Part shown: positions 1-8,154 of the stretch, in pieces
Layout: every line of letters starts with the position of its first letter
Numbering within the stretch: position 1 is the first letter of the stretch
From: Oscillospiraceae bacterium Marseille-Q3528
GTDB taxonomy: Bacteria; Bacillota; Clostridia; Lachnospirales; Lachnospiraceae
Direction: 5' to 3'
Assembly: GCA_018223385.1 (NCBI GenBank)
Contig: JAGTTR010000006.1
Span: 62,001 to 126,000, forward strand
Length of the DNA: 64,000 nucleotides
The notes under the pieces: model-generated
Told to the model about the DNA's origin: nothing
The model's database searches: none
What the model saw: the letters and a program-made list of their open reading frames with translations, nothing else
Position numbers and translations under genes: made by a program

Positions 1-516
1 GGCGTCCTTCGGAAAGGTAAATACGAATTGGTGCAGGTCGTTTGTGAGCACGAGCAGAAGCAATACGCCGGAAATGATCCACAGAATCGACATTCCCTTG
101 GGGAATTTGTATTTGTCCGGCTTCCCCAGCGACATGGCAATCAGCAGCGCCAGCATAGGCACAAACAGCATGGGCAGATAGAACAGATACCACAGGTAAC
201 GGACGGCGTCCGGCTGCCAGAATATAAAATACTTCGCCGAACGGACTACCATCCAGATGATAAGAAGCACCGCAGTGACCGTCATAAATCTGCATACCTG
301 CTTTTGCACGATCCGCTGGCGGACAGAAAGCCCCCAGGCGGCGAACAGGCCGATATAGATAAAGCTGCGCAGATAGGAAAACAGCATCGGGTAGAAGCTG
401 CCCCTGCCCACAATTCGGAAGCAATATGCCAGTATCACGGCAAGCACAGCGATGCCGCTTATTATGATAGTATTCTTTTTCTGTTCGGTCATAAACAGAC
501 CCCATTTCGCCTTCAT
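1..516 (-). CDS. Membrane protein, probable N-terminal part of a 7TM sensor histidine kinase (runs off the window)
   Basis: The frame read leftward from the ATG at 516 stays open for 172 codons to the window edge. It shows five hydrophobic segments, roughly residues 13-33, 50-70, 78-98, 108-130 and 142-165, with short loops between them. The stretch around YLWYLFYLPMLF and LTNDLHQFVF resembles the membrane sensor half of 7TM histidine kinases common in Lachnospiraceae, but the catalytic domain lies outside the window, so the function is inferred from memory of that family. A second in-frame ATG at 492 is a possible start. A weak ribosome binding site (AAGGGTA) precedes the first. Confidence 0.55.
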   Translation of the reverse strand, partial: MKAKWGLFMTEQKKNTIIISGIAVLAVILAYCFRIVGRGSFYPMLFSYLRSFIYIGLFAAWGLSVRQRIVQKQVCRFMTVTAVLLIIWMVVRSAKYFIFWQPDAVRYLWYLFYLPMLFVPMLALLIAMSLGKPDKYKFPKGMSILWIISGVLLLLVLTNDLHQFVFTFPKDA

Positions 517-632
517 TCGTTTTTACTTACCCTTGGGTATACCTTCTCAAATTAGATTTATGTACTTGAAAATGTGTTCATTTTTGTTTCTCTCAAATCT
601 TTATTTATTATACTTCCGTTCATTTTAAAAAA

Positions 633-658
633 TGGGCAATCCCGATTGGAATTGCCCA
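633..658 (-). terminator. Rho-independent terminator of the lysS operon
   Basis: TGGGCAAT pairs perfectly with ATTGCCCA around a 10-base loop. On the minus strand the stem is followed by TTTTTTAAAA. It lies about 300 bases past the lysS stop codon, with a structured repeat in between. The 439 bases between lysS and the gene at 1-516 hold only this hairpin, that repeat and an AT-rich leader with a possible minus-strand -10 box (TATAAT, 607-612). Confidence 0.7.
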
Positions 659-781
659 CTCATCGTACTAATTATGCGATTTTTTCTTGCTTGCACCGAT
701 TTCTGCATCAAATGATGTAAGTTTGATGTAAATCGCTGTTTTTTCAGTTTTTTATCAAATGAAGTACGTCCCGTCTATTTA

Positions 782-946
782 CTATGAAAGTCCTGAACGG
801 CAGCCATGAATGAGTCATGCTTACATGAACGAATTCATGGATATCGGGCAGGCTAAACTGTATGAGTAAGCAGGGCAATCGCCCGGATTACGAATGCAGT
901 TGCAGTTACGGGAGTGCCATAGGCACGGAGTAACTGACTTTCATAG
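782..946 (+). repeat. Structured palindromic element, copy 1 (TGAG/CGAAT family)
   Basis: The element is bounded by a perfect 11-base inverted repeat, CTATGAAAGTC (782-792) and GACTTTCATAG (936-946). Inside are three hairpins in order: CCATGAA/TTCATGG with inner TCATG/CATGA; ACTGTAT-GA-GTAA/TTAC-GA-ATGCAGT with inner GGGC/GCCC; and CAGTTAC/GTAACTG with inner GTGCC/GGCAC. The TGAG and CGAAT core words and the GGAGTGC...GCACGGAG hairpin recur at 21297 and 48715. It lies 9 bases downstream of the lysS stop codon. No coding function is seen. Confidence 0.8.
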
Positions 947-955
947 AGTCACATC

Positions 956-2896
956 TTAATAGAGCTTTGCACCAGCCGGAATGTGGTTATCAACCATCAG
1001 AAGATGGAGTTTTTCTTCGCCTTCTTCTTCATGAATAGCACTGAGGAGCATACCGCAAGAGTCAATGCCCATCATAGCTCTCGGTGGAAGGTTTGTGATG
1101 GCGATCAGTGTTTTACCAACCAGTTCTTCCGGCTCGTAATAAGCGTGAATACCGCTTAAAATCGTACGATCTGTGCCTGTTCCATCATCAAGCGTGAACT
1201 GAAGGAGTTTCTTTGACTTCGGTACTGCAACACACTCTTTAACCTTTACTGCACGGAAATCTGACTTGCTGAATGTATCAAAATCAACAAATTCCTCAAA
1301 TAAAGGCTCTACCTTTACCTTAGAAAAATCAATCTTTTCAGACTCAGTTTTTACATTTTTTTCAGGTGCTTCAGAAGCTGTATTATTTACATCATTTTTC
1401 TTATTTACACCATCTAATGACTTCATTGTCGGGAAGAGCAACACATCACGGATAGCTGCAGAATCGGTGAGCAACATACACATACGGTCAATACCGAAAC
1501 CGATACCGCCTGTGGGCGGCATACCGATCTCCAGTGCGTTCAGGAAGTCTTCATCTGTGGTGTTGGCTTCCTCATCGCCCTGTGCCAGCAACTCTTCCTG
1601 GGCCTTGAAACGCTCTCTCTGATCGATGGGATCGTTGAGCTCGGAATAGGCATTGGCCATCTCCCAGCCGTTCATGAAGAACTCGAAACGCTCTACGTAC
1701 TCGGGATTGCTCGGTTTCTTCTTGGTCAGCGGAGAAATCTCTATCGGATGGTCCATAACAAAGGTTGGCTGAAGCAGATGCTCTTCTACGAATTCCTCGA
1801 AGAACAGGTTCAGGATGTCGCCCTTCTTATGGCGCTCTTCATATGCTACATGGTGCGCATCTGCGGCTGCGCGGGCCTCTTCCAGTGTATGGATCTCGTT
1901 CCAGTCCACACCGGAATATTTCTTGACAGCATCCACCATGGTGATCCGCTCGAAGGGCTTGCCCAGATCCATCTCGATGCCCTTGTAATTGATCACGGTT
2001 GTGCCAAGCACTTCCTGTGCCACATGGCGGTACAGGTTCTCGGTGAGATCCATCATGCCGTTGTAATCGGTGTATGCCTGATACAGCTCCATCAGGGTAA
2101 ATTCGGGGTTATGTCTGGTGTCCAGTCCCTCGTTACGGAATACACGGCCGATCTCATAGACACGCTCCAGGCCGCCGACGATCAGTCTCTTCAGATACAG
2201 CTCCAGAGAGATACGAAGCTTCAGATCCTCGTTCAGTGCGTTGAAATGGGTCTCGAACGGACGCGCTGCCGCACCGCCGGCGTTTGCCACCAGCATGGGG
2301 GTCTCTACTTCCATAAAGCCCTGTCCGTCCAGGTAACGGCGGATGGAGCTTAAGATCCTGGAACGCTTCACGAAGGTATCGCGTACCTCCGGGTTCATGA
2401 TCAGGTCTGTATATCTCTGACGGTAACGGATATCTGTGTTCGTCAGGCCGTGGAACTTCTCAGGAAGGATCTGCAGGCTCTTGCTCAGAAGAACAACCGA
2501 TGCCGCATGGATAGAGATCTCACCTGTCTTTGTGCGGAATACCTCGCCGCGGATGCCGATGATATCACCGATATCGTATTTTTTGAAATCTGCATAGGAT
2601 TCCTCACCGACGCTGTCTCTTGCCACGTAGGACTGGATGTTGCCCTTCAGATCCTGTACGTTGCAGAAGGAAGCCTTACCCATGACACGCTTGGACATCA
2701 TACGTCCTGCAATGGTCACTTCCTTGCCTTCCAGCTCGTCAAACTGATTCTTGATCTCTGTGCTGTGATGTGTTACATCGTATTTTGTGATCTGGAACGG
2801 ATCCTTTCCTGCCTCCTGCAGCTGCGCAAGCTTCTCCCGGCGCACCTTCAGGAGCTGATTGATGTCCTGTTCCTGAGCATTCTTCTGTTCGCCCAA
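956..2896 (-). CDS. lysS: Lysyl-tRNA synthetase, class II, with C-terminal tRNA-binding domain
   Basis: The enzyme charges tRNA-Lys with lysine in the cytoplasm. An N-terminal OB-fold anticodon domain (about residues 60-145) precedes the class II catalytic core, which shows motif 2 (FRNEGLDTRHNPEFT) and motif 3 (GGIGFGIDRMCMLL). LysRS normally ends near residue 500. Here a variable linker leads to a second OB-fold domain (about 530-646) of the Trbp111/MetRS-C type, with FRAVKVKECVAVPKSKKLL and LPPRAMMGIDSCGMLLSA. The start is TTG at 2896, chosen because GGAGG sits 7 bases upstream. The gene follows greA by 58 bases and ends the birA-coaX-dus-greA-lysS run. The fused tail probably raises tRNA affinity (inference). 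Confidence 0.97.
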   Translation of the reverse strand: MGEQKNAQEQDINQLLKVRREKLAQLQEAGKDPFQITKYDVTHHSTEIKNQFDELEGKEVTIAGRMMSKRVMGKASFCNVQDLKGNIQSYVARDSVGEESYADFKKYDIGDIIGIRGEVFRTKTGEISIHAASVVLLSKSLQILPEKFHGLTNTDIRYRQRYTDLIMNPEVRDTFVKRSRILSSIRRYLDGQGFMEVETPMLVANAGGAAARPFETHFNALNEDLKLRISLELYLKRLIVGGLERVYEIGRVFRNEGLDTRHNPEFTLMELYQAYTDYNGMMDLTENLYRHVAQEVLGTTVINYKGIEMDLGKPFERITMVDAVKKYSGVDWNEIHTLEEARAAADAHHVAYEERHKKGDILNLFFEEFVEEHLLQPTFVMDHPIEISPLTKKKPSNPEYVERFEFFMNGWEMANAYSELNDPIDQRERFKAQEELLAQGDEEANTTDEDFLNALEIGMPPTGGIGFGIDRMCMLLTDSAAIRDVLLFPTMKSLDGVNKKNDVNNTASEAPEKNVKTESEKIDFSKVKVEPLFEEFVDFDTFSKSDFRAVKVKECVAVPKSKKLLQFTLDDGTGTDRTILSGIHAYYEPEELVGKTLIAITNLPPRAMMGIDSCGMLLSAIHEEEGEEKLHLLMVDNHIPAGAKLY

Positions 2897-2917
2897 AATA
2901 TTCCCTCCTTAAATAAC

Positions 2918-2942
2918 GAGAAACACGATCCCCGCGTTTCTC
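2918..2942 (-). terminator. Hairpin between greA and lysS
   Basis: GAGAAACACG and CGCGTTTCTC form a 10-base stem with one wobble position around a 5-base loop. On the minus strand it is followed by GTTATTT and then the lysS ribosome binding site. The T run is poor, so partial termination or transcript processing between greA and lysS is more likely than full termination. Confidence 0.45.
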
Positions 2943-2954
2943 AGAAAAACAATC

Positions 2955-3437
2955 CTAGTTGGAGCGCTGGATCTCCAGCACCTTATACTGGATCAGTCCG
3001 GCCTGTGTCTCTACCTCAACCACATCGCCGACTTTCGCACCGATCAGGGCCTTGCCCACCGGGGACTCGTTGGAGATCTTGCCCTTCAGGCTGTTTGCCT
3101 CGGAAGACCCCACCAGACTGAACTCCATCTCTTCATCAAACTCTATGTCATATACTTTTACGCGGCAGCCAACGCTGATCTTATCCAGATCAACCTCATC
3201 CTCGTCAACGACTTCCACGTTCTTTAAGATCTTCTCGATCTCCTCGATTCTTGCCTCGATATCACGCTGCTCGTCCTTTGCTGCATCATACTCTGCGTTC
3301 TCGGAAAGGTCTCCCTGTTCTCTTGCCTCTTTGATCTTGCCGGCAACTTCTTTTCTCTTAAAGACCTTCAGGTCATGCAATTCTTCTTCCAGTTTTTTTA
3401 ACCCGGTAAAAGTAAGCAGGTTTTTCTTTTCTTCCAT
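2955..3437 (-). CDS. greA: Transcription elongation factor GreA
   Basis: GreA enters the secondary channel of RNA polymerase and triggers cleavage of backtracked transcripts. At 160 residues the protein has the family's usual length. The N-terminal antiparallel coiled coil carries the signature DLSENAEYDAAKDEQ near residues 43-57, with the two acidic tip residues. The C-terminal FKBP-like domain carries NSLKGKISNESPVGKALIG. GGAGGG lies 12 bases before the ATG, a rather long spacing. Its position between dus and lysS is a conserved arrangement in clostridia. Confidence 0.96.
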   Translation of the reverse strand: MEEKKNLLTFTGLKKLEEELHDLKVFKRKEVAGKIKEAREQGDLSENAEYDAAKDEQRDIEARIEEIEKILKNVEVVDEDEVDLDKISVGCRVKVYDIEFDEEMEFSLVGSSEANSLKGKISNESPVGKALIGAKVGDVVEVETQAGLIQYKVLEIQRSN

Positions 3438-3547
3438 TTTAAAACTTCACCCTCCAAATTCAATCCAAGTTCAGGCTCACTGCTGCAAAAGCCCTCCCGG
3501 AGAACCTTCCAGCAATCACAAAATTATAACTTATCCCCCTGGGAATG

Positions 3548-4534
3548 TCAAGTTTCAAGCCCCGTTTTTTCCACTTCCAGGCCGTATTTTTCCTTGATTT
3601 TTCCACTGTTTTGCAGCTGTCCGCCGCCCATCCATGTGCTGGTCTTGAAAATCACCGCCTGCAGGATTCTCCGATCCCACACCTGTCCGCCTGCACGAAT
3701 GAGAAAACAGTTGTAACAGGTCAGATTTCTGCCGCAGGTACGGGCCTGTACCGTGCGGAACCCATTGCCGGATAAATTCAGCACGATGGTGCCCGGCCGG
3801 TAGAAAAGGCAGTCTTCTTTACCCTGCCCGCCAAGCTCGATGACCACATTTCCATACAGCTCCTGGGTGAGCGGCCGGGCGCACACCCGCACAAGCAGAC
3901 CCTCTTCCTCAAAGAATTCCCGGGCCAGCTCCTGATACGCCTCCGGCTCTCTCGTCACTACCGCGAGTCGGTTCAGACCATTTCCCAGCTTGCGGATGAG
4001 CCATGTGGTTTCCGACGGGCCGGAGGCCACGATGACCAGATTCAGCTCCCGACGGGCGATCTGATGTTTCCTGCATACCTGCCGCAAAATATCATCCGCC
4101 ATCAAAAGCAGCATCATCCGTCCGTCGATCTGCAGGCTTTTTTCCAGATAGGGCTCCAGATAACGATCCACGACAATATTCTGCGCACCTTTTTCCATCA
4201 TGATACGGTGCAGCATATCCCGGATTTCTTCTTTTGTGTACGCCGAAAGATCTTCGCAGGAAAAGGGCAGTACTGCCTCCGTGCCGCAGCTTCCCAGGCA
4301 ATCCACCGGCCCACACGCCACCGGCAGCCGCCAGCGAAGCCACCGGTACCAGAGCCGCCGCCCCCATTTTCCCGAAAATCTGCGAAGCAAAGCTAATCCG
4401 CTATCCCCATAAGGATTTAGAAATGCCATAAAAAATGGCACCGCAGCGGGAGGCAATGGTTCCTCCCTGCCGCGAAGCCGTACGATCAAAAAATCCGCGC
4501 CGTCCACTTGTTCTCTCCGCCACTGCTTTTCCAT
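3548..4534 (-). CDS. Conserved hypothetical protein between dus and greA
   Basis: A 328-residue protein that I do not recognise. It has no signal peptide or clear membrane span. The N-terminal third is rich in Arg and Trp. The middle (about 100-150) looks helical (EEIRDMLHRIMMEKGAQ). A segment VIVASGPSETTWLIRKLGNGLNRLAVVTRE resembles a nucleotide-fold strand-loop-helix but has no P-loop. The C-terminal half has several cysteines (CGRNLTCYNC). It begins 26 bases after dus and has no clear ribosome binding site, which suggests translation coupled to dus. A link to the neighbouring translation genes is only contextual. Confidence 0.75.
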   Translation of the reverse strand: MEKQWRREQVDGADFLIVRLRGREEPLPPAAVPFFMAFLNPYGDSGLALLRRFSGKWGRRLWYRWLRWRLPVACGPVDCLGSCGTEAVLPFSCEDLSAYTKEEIRDMLHRIMMEKGAQNIVVDRYLEPYLEKSLQIDGRMMLLLMADDILRQVCRKHQIARRELNLVIVASGPSETTWLIRKLGNGLNRLAVVTREPEAYQELAREFFEEEGLLVRVCARPLTQELYGNVVIELGGQGKEDCLFYRPGTIVLNLSGNGFRTVQARTCGRNLTCYNCFLIRAGGQVWDRRILQAVIFKTSTWMGGGQLQNSGKIKEKYGLEVEKTGLET

Positions 4535-4559
4535 TCAATATATGCAGGACGAAGGTTCC

Positions 4560-5540
4560 CTATACCCATTCGTTCATCAACCGAACCAGATCTTCCATCG
4601 TATTAATTTCATTAACCCGGGCACGCAGTCTGGAAGAATGGGAAAATCCTGCCGTATACCAGGCCACATGCTTGCGCATCTCCCGGATGGCGGTGTACTC
4701 GCCCTTATATTTCACCAGCAGTTCCGCCTGCCGCAAGAGCATCTGCCGCACCTCGTCCATCCCCGGTGCCGCCGGAATAGGTTCGCCCCGATACCAGGCC
4801 GCCAGCTCCCGGAAGATCCACGGGTTGCCTCTGGCACCCCGGGCCACCATGATACCGTCGCAGCCGGTCTGGGCAAACATCTGCGCCGCCGTCTGGGCCG
4901 ACACCACGTCCCCATTTCCGATGACCGGAATGGAGACGGCCTCCTTCACCTGCCGGATAATGTCCCAGTCCGCATGTCCGGCATAATACTGTTCTCTCGT
5001 TCTGCCATGGACAGCCACCGCCGCCGCTCCACAGTCCTCGATGATCTTTGCGATCTCCACCGCATTTACATGACGCTCGTCAAATCCGCGCCGGATTTTC
5101 ACTGTCACCGGTTTCTGCACCGCCTTTACCACAGAAGTGACGATTTTGCGCACCAGCTCCGGATTTTTCATGAGGGCTGATCCCTCGCCGTTGTTGACCA
5201 CCTTGGGCACCGGGCAGCCCATATTGATGTCCAGAATATCAAAAGGCCGTTCCTCGATCTGCCGGGCCATCTCGCCCATGAGTTCCGGATCGGAACCAAA
5301 CAGCTGTAAGGACACCGGCCGCTCCCCGGGTTCGATCTCCATCAGCGCCTCTGTATTTTTGTTCCGGTAATAGATGGCCTTGGCGCTCACCATTTCCATA
5401 CACACCAGCCCCGCGCCCTGCTCATGGCAGAGCACACGAAATGGCAGGTCAGTTACCCCTGCCATTGGTGCCAGTATAAATGGATTGTCCAGAACCACAT
5501 TTCCTATCGTAAGCGTTTTTCCCGCCTGCTTTTCTTCCAT
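4560..5540 (-). CDS. dusB: tRNA-dihydrouridine synthase (DusB-type)
   Basis: An FMN-dependent enzyme that reduces uridines in the tRNA D-loop. The TIM barrel begins with NPFILAPMAGVTDLPFR. The catalytic cysteine is in DINMGCPVPKV (Cys109 from the chosen start). KIRRG and the phosphate-binding GNGDV and GIMVARGARGNPW motifs follow. The start is placed at the ATG at 5540 because GGGAG lies 5 bases upstream; the in-frame ATG at 5552 has no such site. It lies downstream of coaX, separated by a degenerate repeat element, and upstream of the 328-residue unknown. Assignment as DusB rather than another Dus subfamily is by general resemblance. Confidence 0.93.
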   Translation of the reverse strand: MEEKQAGKTLTIGNVVLDNPFILAPMAGVTDLPFRVLCHEQGAGLVCMEMVSAKAIYYRNKNTEALMEIEPGERPVSLQLFGSDPELMGEMARQIEERPFDILDINMGCPVPKVVNNGEGSALMKNPELVRKIVTSVVKAVQKPVTVKIRRGFDERHVNAVEIAKIIEDCGAAAVAVHGRTREQYYAGHADWDIIRQVKEAVSIPVIGNGDVVSAQTAAQMFAQTGCDGIMVARGARGNPWIFRELAAWYRGEPIPAAPGMDEVRQMLLRQAELLVKYKGEYTAIREMRKHVAWYTAGFSHSSRLRARVNEINTMEDLVRLMNEWV

Positions 5541-5556
5541 TTCATCTCCCATTTAC

Positions 5557-5630
5557 GTTACTGTTCACACGTATCTTCGCCAAACAATGTCCTCGATGAT
5601 TTCCGCAACCGTGCAGCTCGTTTGACACAT
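5557..5630 (-). repeat. Structured palindromic element, degenerate copy (TGAG/CGAAT family)
   Basis: This stretch matches the copy at 6814-6893 in order and spacing: GTTACTGTTCACACG against GTAACAGTTCACACG, then GATGATTTCCGC against GATGCTTTCCGC, then GTGCAGCTC against GCGCAGCTC. The closing inverted repeat is lost. It fills most of the gap between coaX and dus. Confidence 0.6.
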
Positions 5631-5650
5631 GCGGATAAACATTCATCCAC

Positions 5651-6418
5651 TTATCGGTTTTTGTTATAGATCAGACGGAGGCCGTGCAGTGTCAGATCCG
5701 GATCGTAGATCTGGATCGTGTCCGTCTCATCAAAAATAATTTTGCCCAGACCGCCGGTTGCCACCGTTACCACATCGGTATAGCCGGTCTCTTTGATGAT
5801 CTGGTTGATGATATATTCCGTCTGTCCGATACAGCCGTACACGATACCCGCCTGCATACTGCTGATGGTCTCCCGGGCCAGAATGGACGCCGGTTTCTTG
5901 ATCTCCACCTCCGGCAGCTTGGCCGTGTCATCCCACAGCGTTCTTCCGGCGCTTCGGATGCCCGGCGCCGTGATACCGGCGATAAATGCACCGTCCTTGG
6001 TCACCACATCATAGGTAGTCGCCGTGCCGAAATCCATGACGATGACCGGGCCGCCGTACAGCTCATAGGCTGCCACACAGTCCACGACGCGGTCCGCGCC
6101 GATCTCCCGCGGATTCTCTGTAGGAAGCTTGAGCCCGGTACGGATGCCAGGCCCCACCACCAGCGGCGTGCGATCCAGATATTTTACCACCGCGCTGTTG
6201 AGGGAATACATGATATCCGGCACAACAGAGGCAATGATCACCGCATGGATATCCCTGATCTTGATATCCCGGTGCTCCAGCAGGTTACAGAGTGCCACGC
6301 CATATTCATCCGATGTCCGCGCCTGCTTTGTCGTCAGACGGAACGTGGCAACCAGCTCTTCCTCCCGAAAAATTCCAAGTGTAATGTTGGTATTACCAAC
6401 ATCAATAACTAACAGCAT
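5651..6418 (-). CDS. coaX: Type III pantothenate kinase
   Basis: Catalyses the first step of coenzyme A synthesis, ATP-dependent phosphorylation of pantothenate, in the cytoplasm. The 255 residues form an ASKHA fold with the phosphate-1 motif DVGNTN (6-11), [20 protein letters not shown] (GADR 107-110, substrate site) and the phosphate-2 loop DFGTATTYD (129-137). GGGAGG precedes the ATG by 9 bases. The neighbours birA and dus match the usual clostridial context, where biotin and CoA enzymes are grouped. Confidence 0.96.
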   Translation of the reverse strand: MLLVIDVGNTNITLGIFREEELVATFRLTTKQARTSDEYGVALCNLLEHRDIKIRDIHAVIIASVVPDIMYSLNSAVVKYLDRTPLVVGPGIRTGLKLPTENPREIGADRVVDCVAAYELYGGPVIVMDFGTATTYDVVTKDGAFIAGITAPGIRSAGRTLWDDTAKLPEVEIKKPASILARETISSMQAGIVYGCIGQTEYIINQIIKETGYTDVVTVATGGLGKIIFDETDTIQIYDPDLTLHGLRLIYNKNR

Positions 6419-6442
6419 GTTCCATGCCCTCCCTTATGTTTG

Positions 6443-6784
6443 CTACTCCCCGGGATGCAGCGCATCCTCCAGGAAAAATACCTTGTAAAACAGCTCCAGC
6501 GATTCCAGCAGCTCCCGCTTGTCCCGCTGCAGCTCCTTGATCCGCAGGACGCTGCCGATCTCATCGAAGAAAAAATCTCCCTCTTCCGACCGCACGGAAA
6601 ATTCCAGCGTCCCGTTCTCATCGTATTCCAGCGTCAGAATACCGCCGATCTCCTCTGTATACAGTACACACATGATTTTCAGCTCGTCTTTTATGTGCTG
6701 TGGCAGCGCCTGAAAATCCTGATTCAGATAAAACTTTTTCTCATAGGCATTGGAACAGCACAAAACGGTGTTCTCTTCCTTCAT
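6443..6784 (-). CDS. DUF6145-type small protein
   Basis: A 113-residue acidic cytoplasmic protein of unknown function. It contains LCCSNAYEKKFYLN, LPQHIKDELKIMCVLYTEEIGGILTL and a C-terminal helical part ending in LLESLELFYKVFFLEDAL. From memory this matches the DUF6145 family found beside coaX in Lachnospiraceae; the family number should be treated as likely rather than certain. A GGGAG lies 9 bases before the ATG. Its spacing to coaX (24 bases) suggests co-transcription. Confidence 0.8.
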   Translation of the reverse strand: MKEENTVLCCSNAYEKKFYLNQDFQALPQHIKDELKIMCVLYTEEIGGILTLEYDENGTLEFSVRSEEGDFFFDEIGSVLRIKELQRDKRELLESLELFYKVFFLEDALHPGE

Positions 6785-6813
6785 CCCATTTCTCTCCCAT
6801 CTTCTTTTAACAT

Positions 6814-6893
6814 GTAACAGTTCACACGCGCCATTCGAAAAATCGCATCTGCGATGCTTTCCGCTGCTGCGCAGCTCATGCGCGAACTGTTAC
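6814..6893 (-). repeat. Structured palindromic element (TGAG/CGAAT family), short complete copy
   Basis: The perfect 10-base inverted repeat GTAACAGTTC (6814-6823) and GAACTGTTAC (6884-6893) bounds an 80-base element that directly abuts the birA stop codon. Read on the minus strand it contains GCGCATGAG, a GCTGC-type hairpin, GCATC-gca-GATGC and TCGAATGGCGC. This is the same order as in the larger copy at 9231-9390. Confidence 0.8.
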
Positions 6894-7874
6894 TTAAACG
6901 TAGCTGTACAGTCCCCGGACAGATACCTCCCCGGAATACACGGTCTGCACCTGGCCATCCTCCCGGCGGATCTTCAGTCCGCCATCAGCCCCGATGCCCT
7001 CCGCGATACCGGAAAACTCTGCCTCCCGGCCAATGACCCGTACCTCCTGGCCCCGGTTGATCAGCAGCTCATTGTACGAATCCTGTAAAAAAGCAAGGTC
7101 TCCCGTGCGGACATATGTCTCATACACCGGCTCCAGCCGGTTCAGGATCCGGGCCGCCAGCTCCGCCCGGGAATAGATTTTTCCCGTCTCCATCCAGAGG
7201 GACGTGGCCTTGTCCGACAGCTCCTCCGGGAATTCCTTCATATTCACGTTGATGCCGATGCCGGTGACGATATAATGGATCAGATCCGGCTCCGCACTCA
7301 TCTCCGTCAAAATGCCCACCAGCTTTTTGCGGTTCAGCACCACGTCGTTGGGCCATTTGATCCCGGCCGCAACACCGTAATCCTCCCGCAGAACGGACAC
7401 AATGCTGTAGGCCGCCGTCAGCGTCACCATGGCAGCCTGCTGGGGCATGAGCTGCGGCCGCAGCACCAGACTCATGAAAATCCCGGTGCCTCTGGGGGAA
7501 TCCCAGCTTCGTCCCCGGCTTCCCCGGCCCGCGCTCTGCATATCCGCCATGACCAGATGGCCCTCCGGCGCACCTTCCTCCGCCTGCTGCTTGGCCCGCA
7601 CATTGGTAGAGTCCGTTACATCATGGACCTGCAGGCTTCGACCCATCCAGCGGGTGGTAAGCGCCGCTGTCAGATCCTCCTGCCGCAGAATATCCGGGCA
7701 CTCCACCAGATGATACCCCCGGCGGGATACGGAATCAATGACATAGCCCTCTTCCCTCAGGGCGCCGATGACCTTCCACACCGCTGTCCGGGATACCCCA
7801 AGCTTTTCGCACAGTTCCTGCCCGGACACAAATCCATCGGCATCCTCCAGCATTTTCAAAATCTTGTCCCGCAT
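6894..7874 (-). CDS. birA: Biotin--[acetyl-CoA carboxylase] ligase / biotin operon repressor
   Basis: Activates biotin with ATP and transfers it to carboxylase carrier domains; the long form also binds DNA. Residues 1-60 form a winged helix (VSGQELCEKLGVSRTAVWKVI). The catalytic domain carries the biotinyl-AMP loop GRGSRGRSW (116-124) and KWPNDVVLNRKKLVGIL. The C-terminal SH3-like domain is present, and 326 residues is normal for the bifunctional type. GGAGG stands 9 bases before the ATG. It starts 2 bases after the stop of the 90-residue membrane protein upstream, so the two are probably co-transcribed. Confidence 0.95.
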   Translation of the reverse strand: MRDKILKMLEDADGFVSGQELCEKLGVSRTAVWKVIGALREEGYVIDSVSRRGYHLVECPDILRQEDLTAALTTRWMGRSLQVHDVTDSTNVRAKQQAEEGAPEGHLVMADMQSAGRGSRGRSWDSPRGTGIFMSLVLRPQLMPQQAAMVTLTAAYSIVSVLREDYGVAAGIKWPNDVVLNRKKLVGILTEMSAEPDLIHYIVTGIGINVNMKEFPEELSDKATSLWMETGKIYSRAELAARILNRLEPVYETYVRTGDLAFLQDSYNELLINRGQEVRVIGREAEFSGIAEGIGADGGLKIRREDGQVQTVYSGEVSVRGLYSYV

Positions 7875-7876
7875 GT

Positions 7877-8149
7877 TTATATTCCTCCGAAAAAGAGCAG
7901 CGCACTGACAGCGAATGCCGCACAGGCAACCGCCCCTCCGGCACAGAACAGCACCGCTCTCTTCTTTTTACACAGATAAAACCGAAAAGCCATAACTGCC
8001 AGCATGAGCACGCCCAGCAGAAACACCAGCGGCAGCATATGGATAAAGCTTTCCAGATCCCACAAAAGCAATCCCAGGCAGCCAAGGATCCCAGCCGCAA
8101 ACAGCATACTGGCAATATCACAGCTGAATTTCTTTTCATTCTGCTTCAT
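7877..8149 (-). CDS. Small three-span membrane protein
   Basis: A 90-residue protein without a recognised family. After a polar N-terminus there are three hydrophobic segments, about residues 13-30, 36-56 and 65-88. A Cys-Lys-Lys-Lys-Arg loop between the second and third is probably cytoplasmic. It sits tightly between argF and birA. Function unknown. Confidence 0.65.
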   Translation of the reverse strand: MKQNEKKFSCDIASMLFAAGILGCLGLLLWDLESFIHMLPLVFLLGVLMLAVMAFRFYLCKKKRAVLFCAGGAVACAAFAVSALLFFGGI

Positions 8150-8154
8150 AAATG

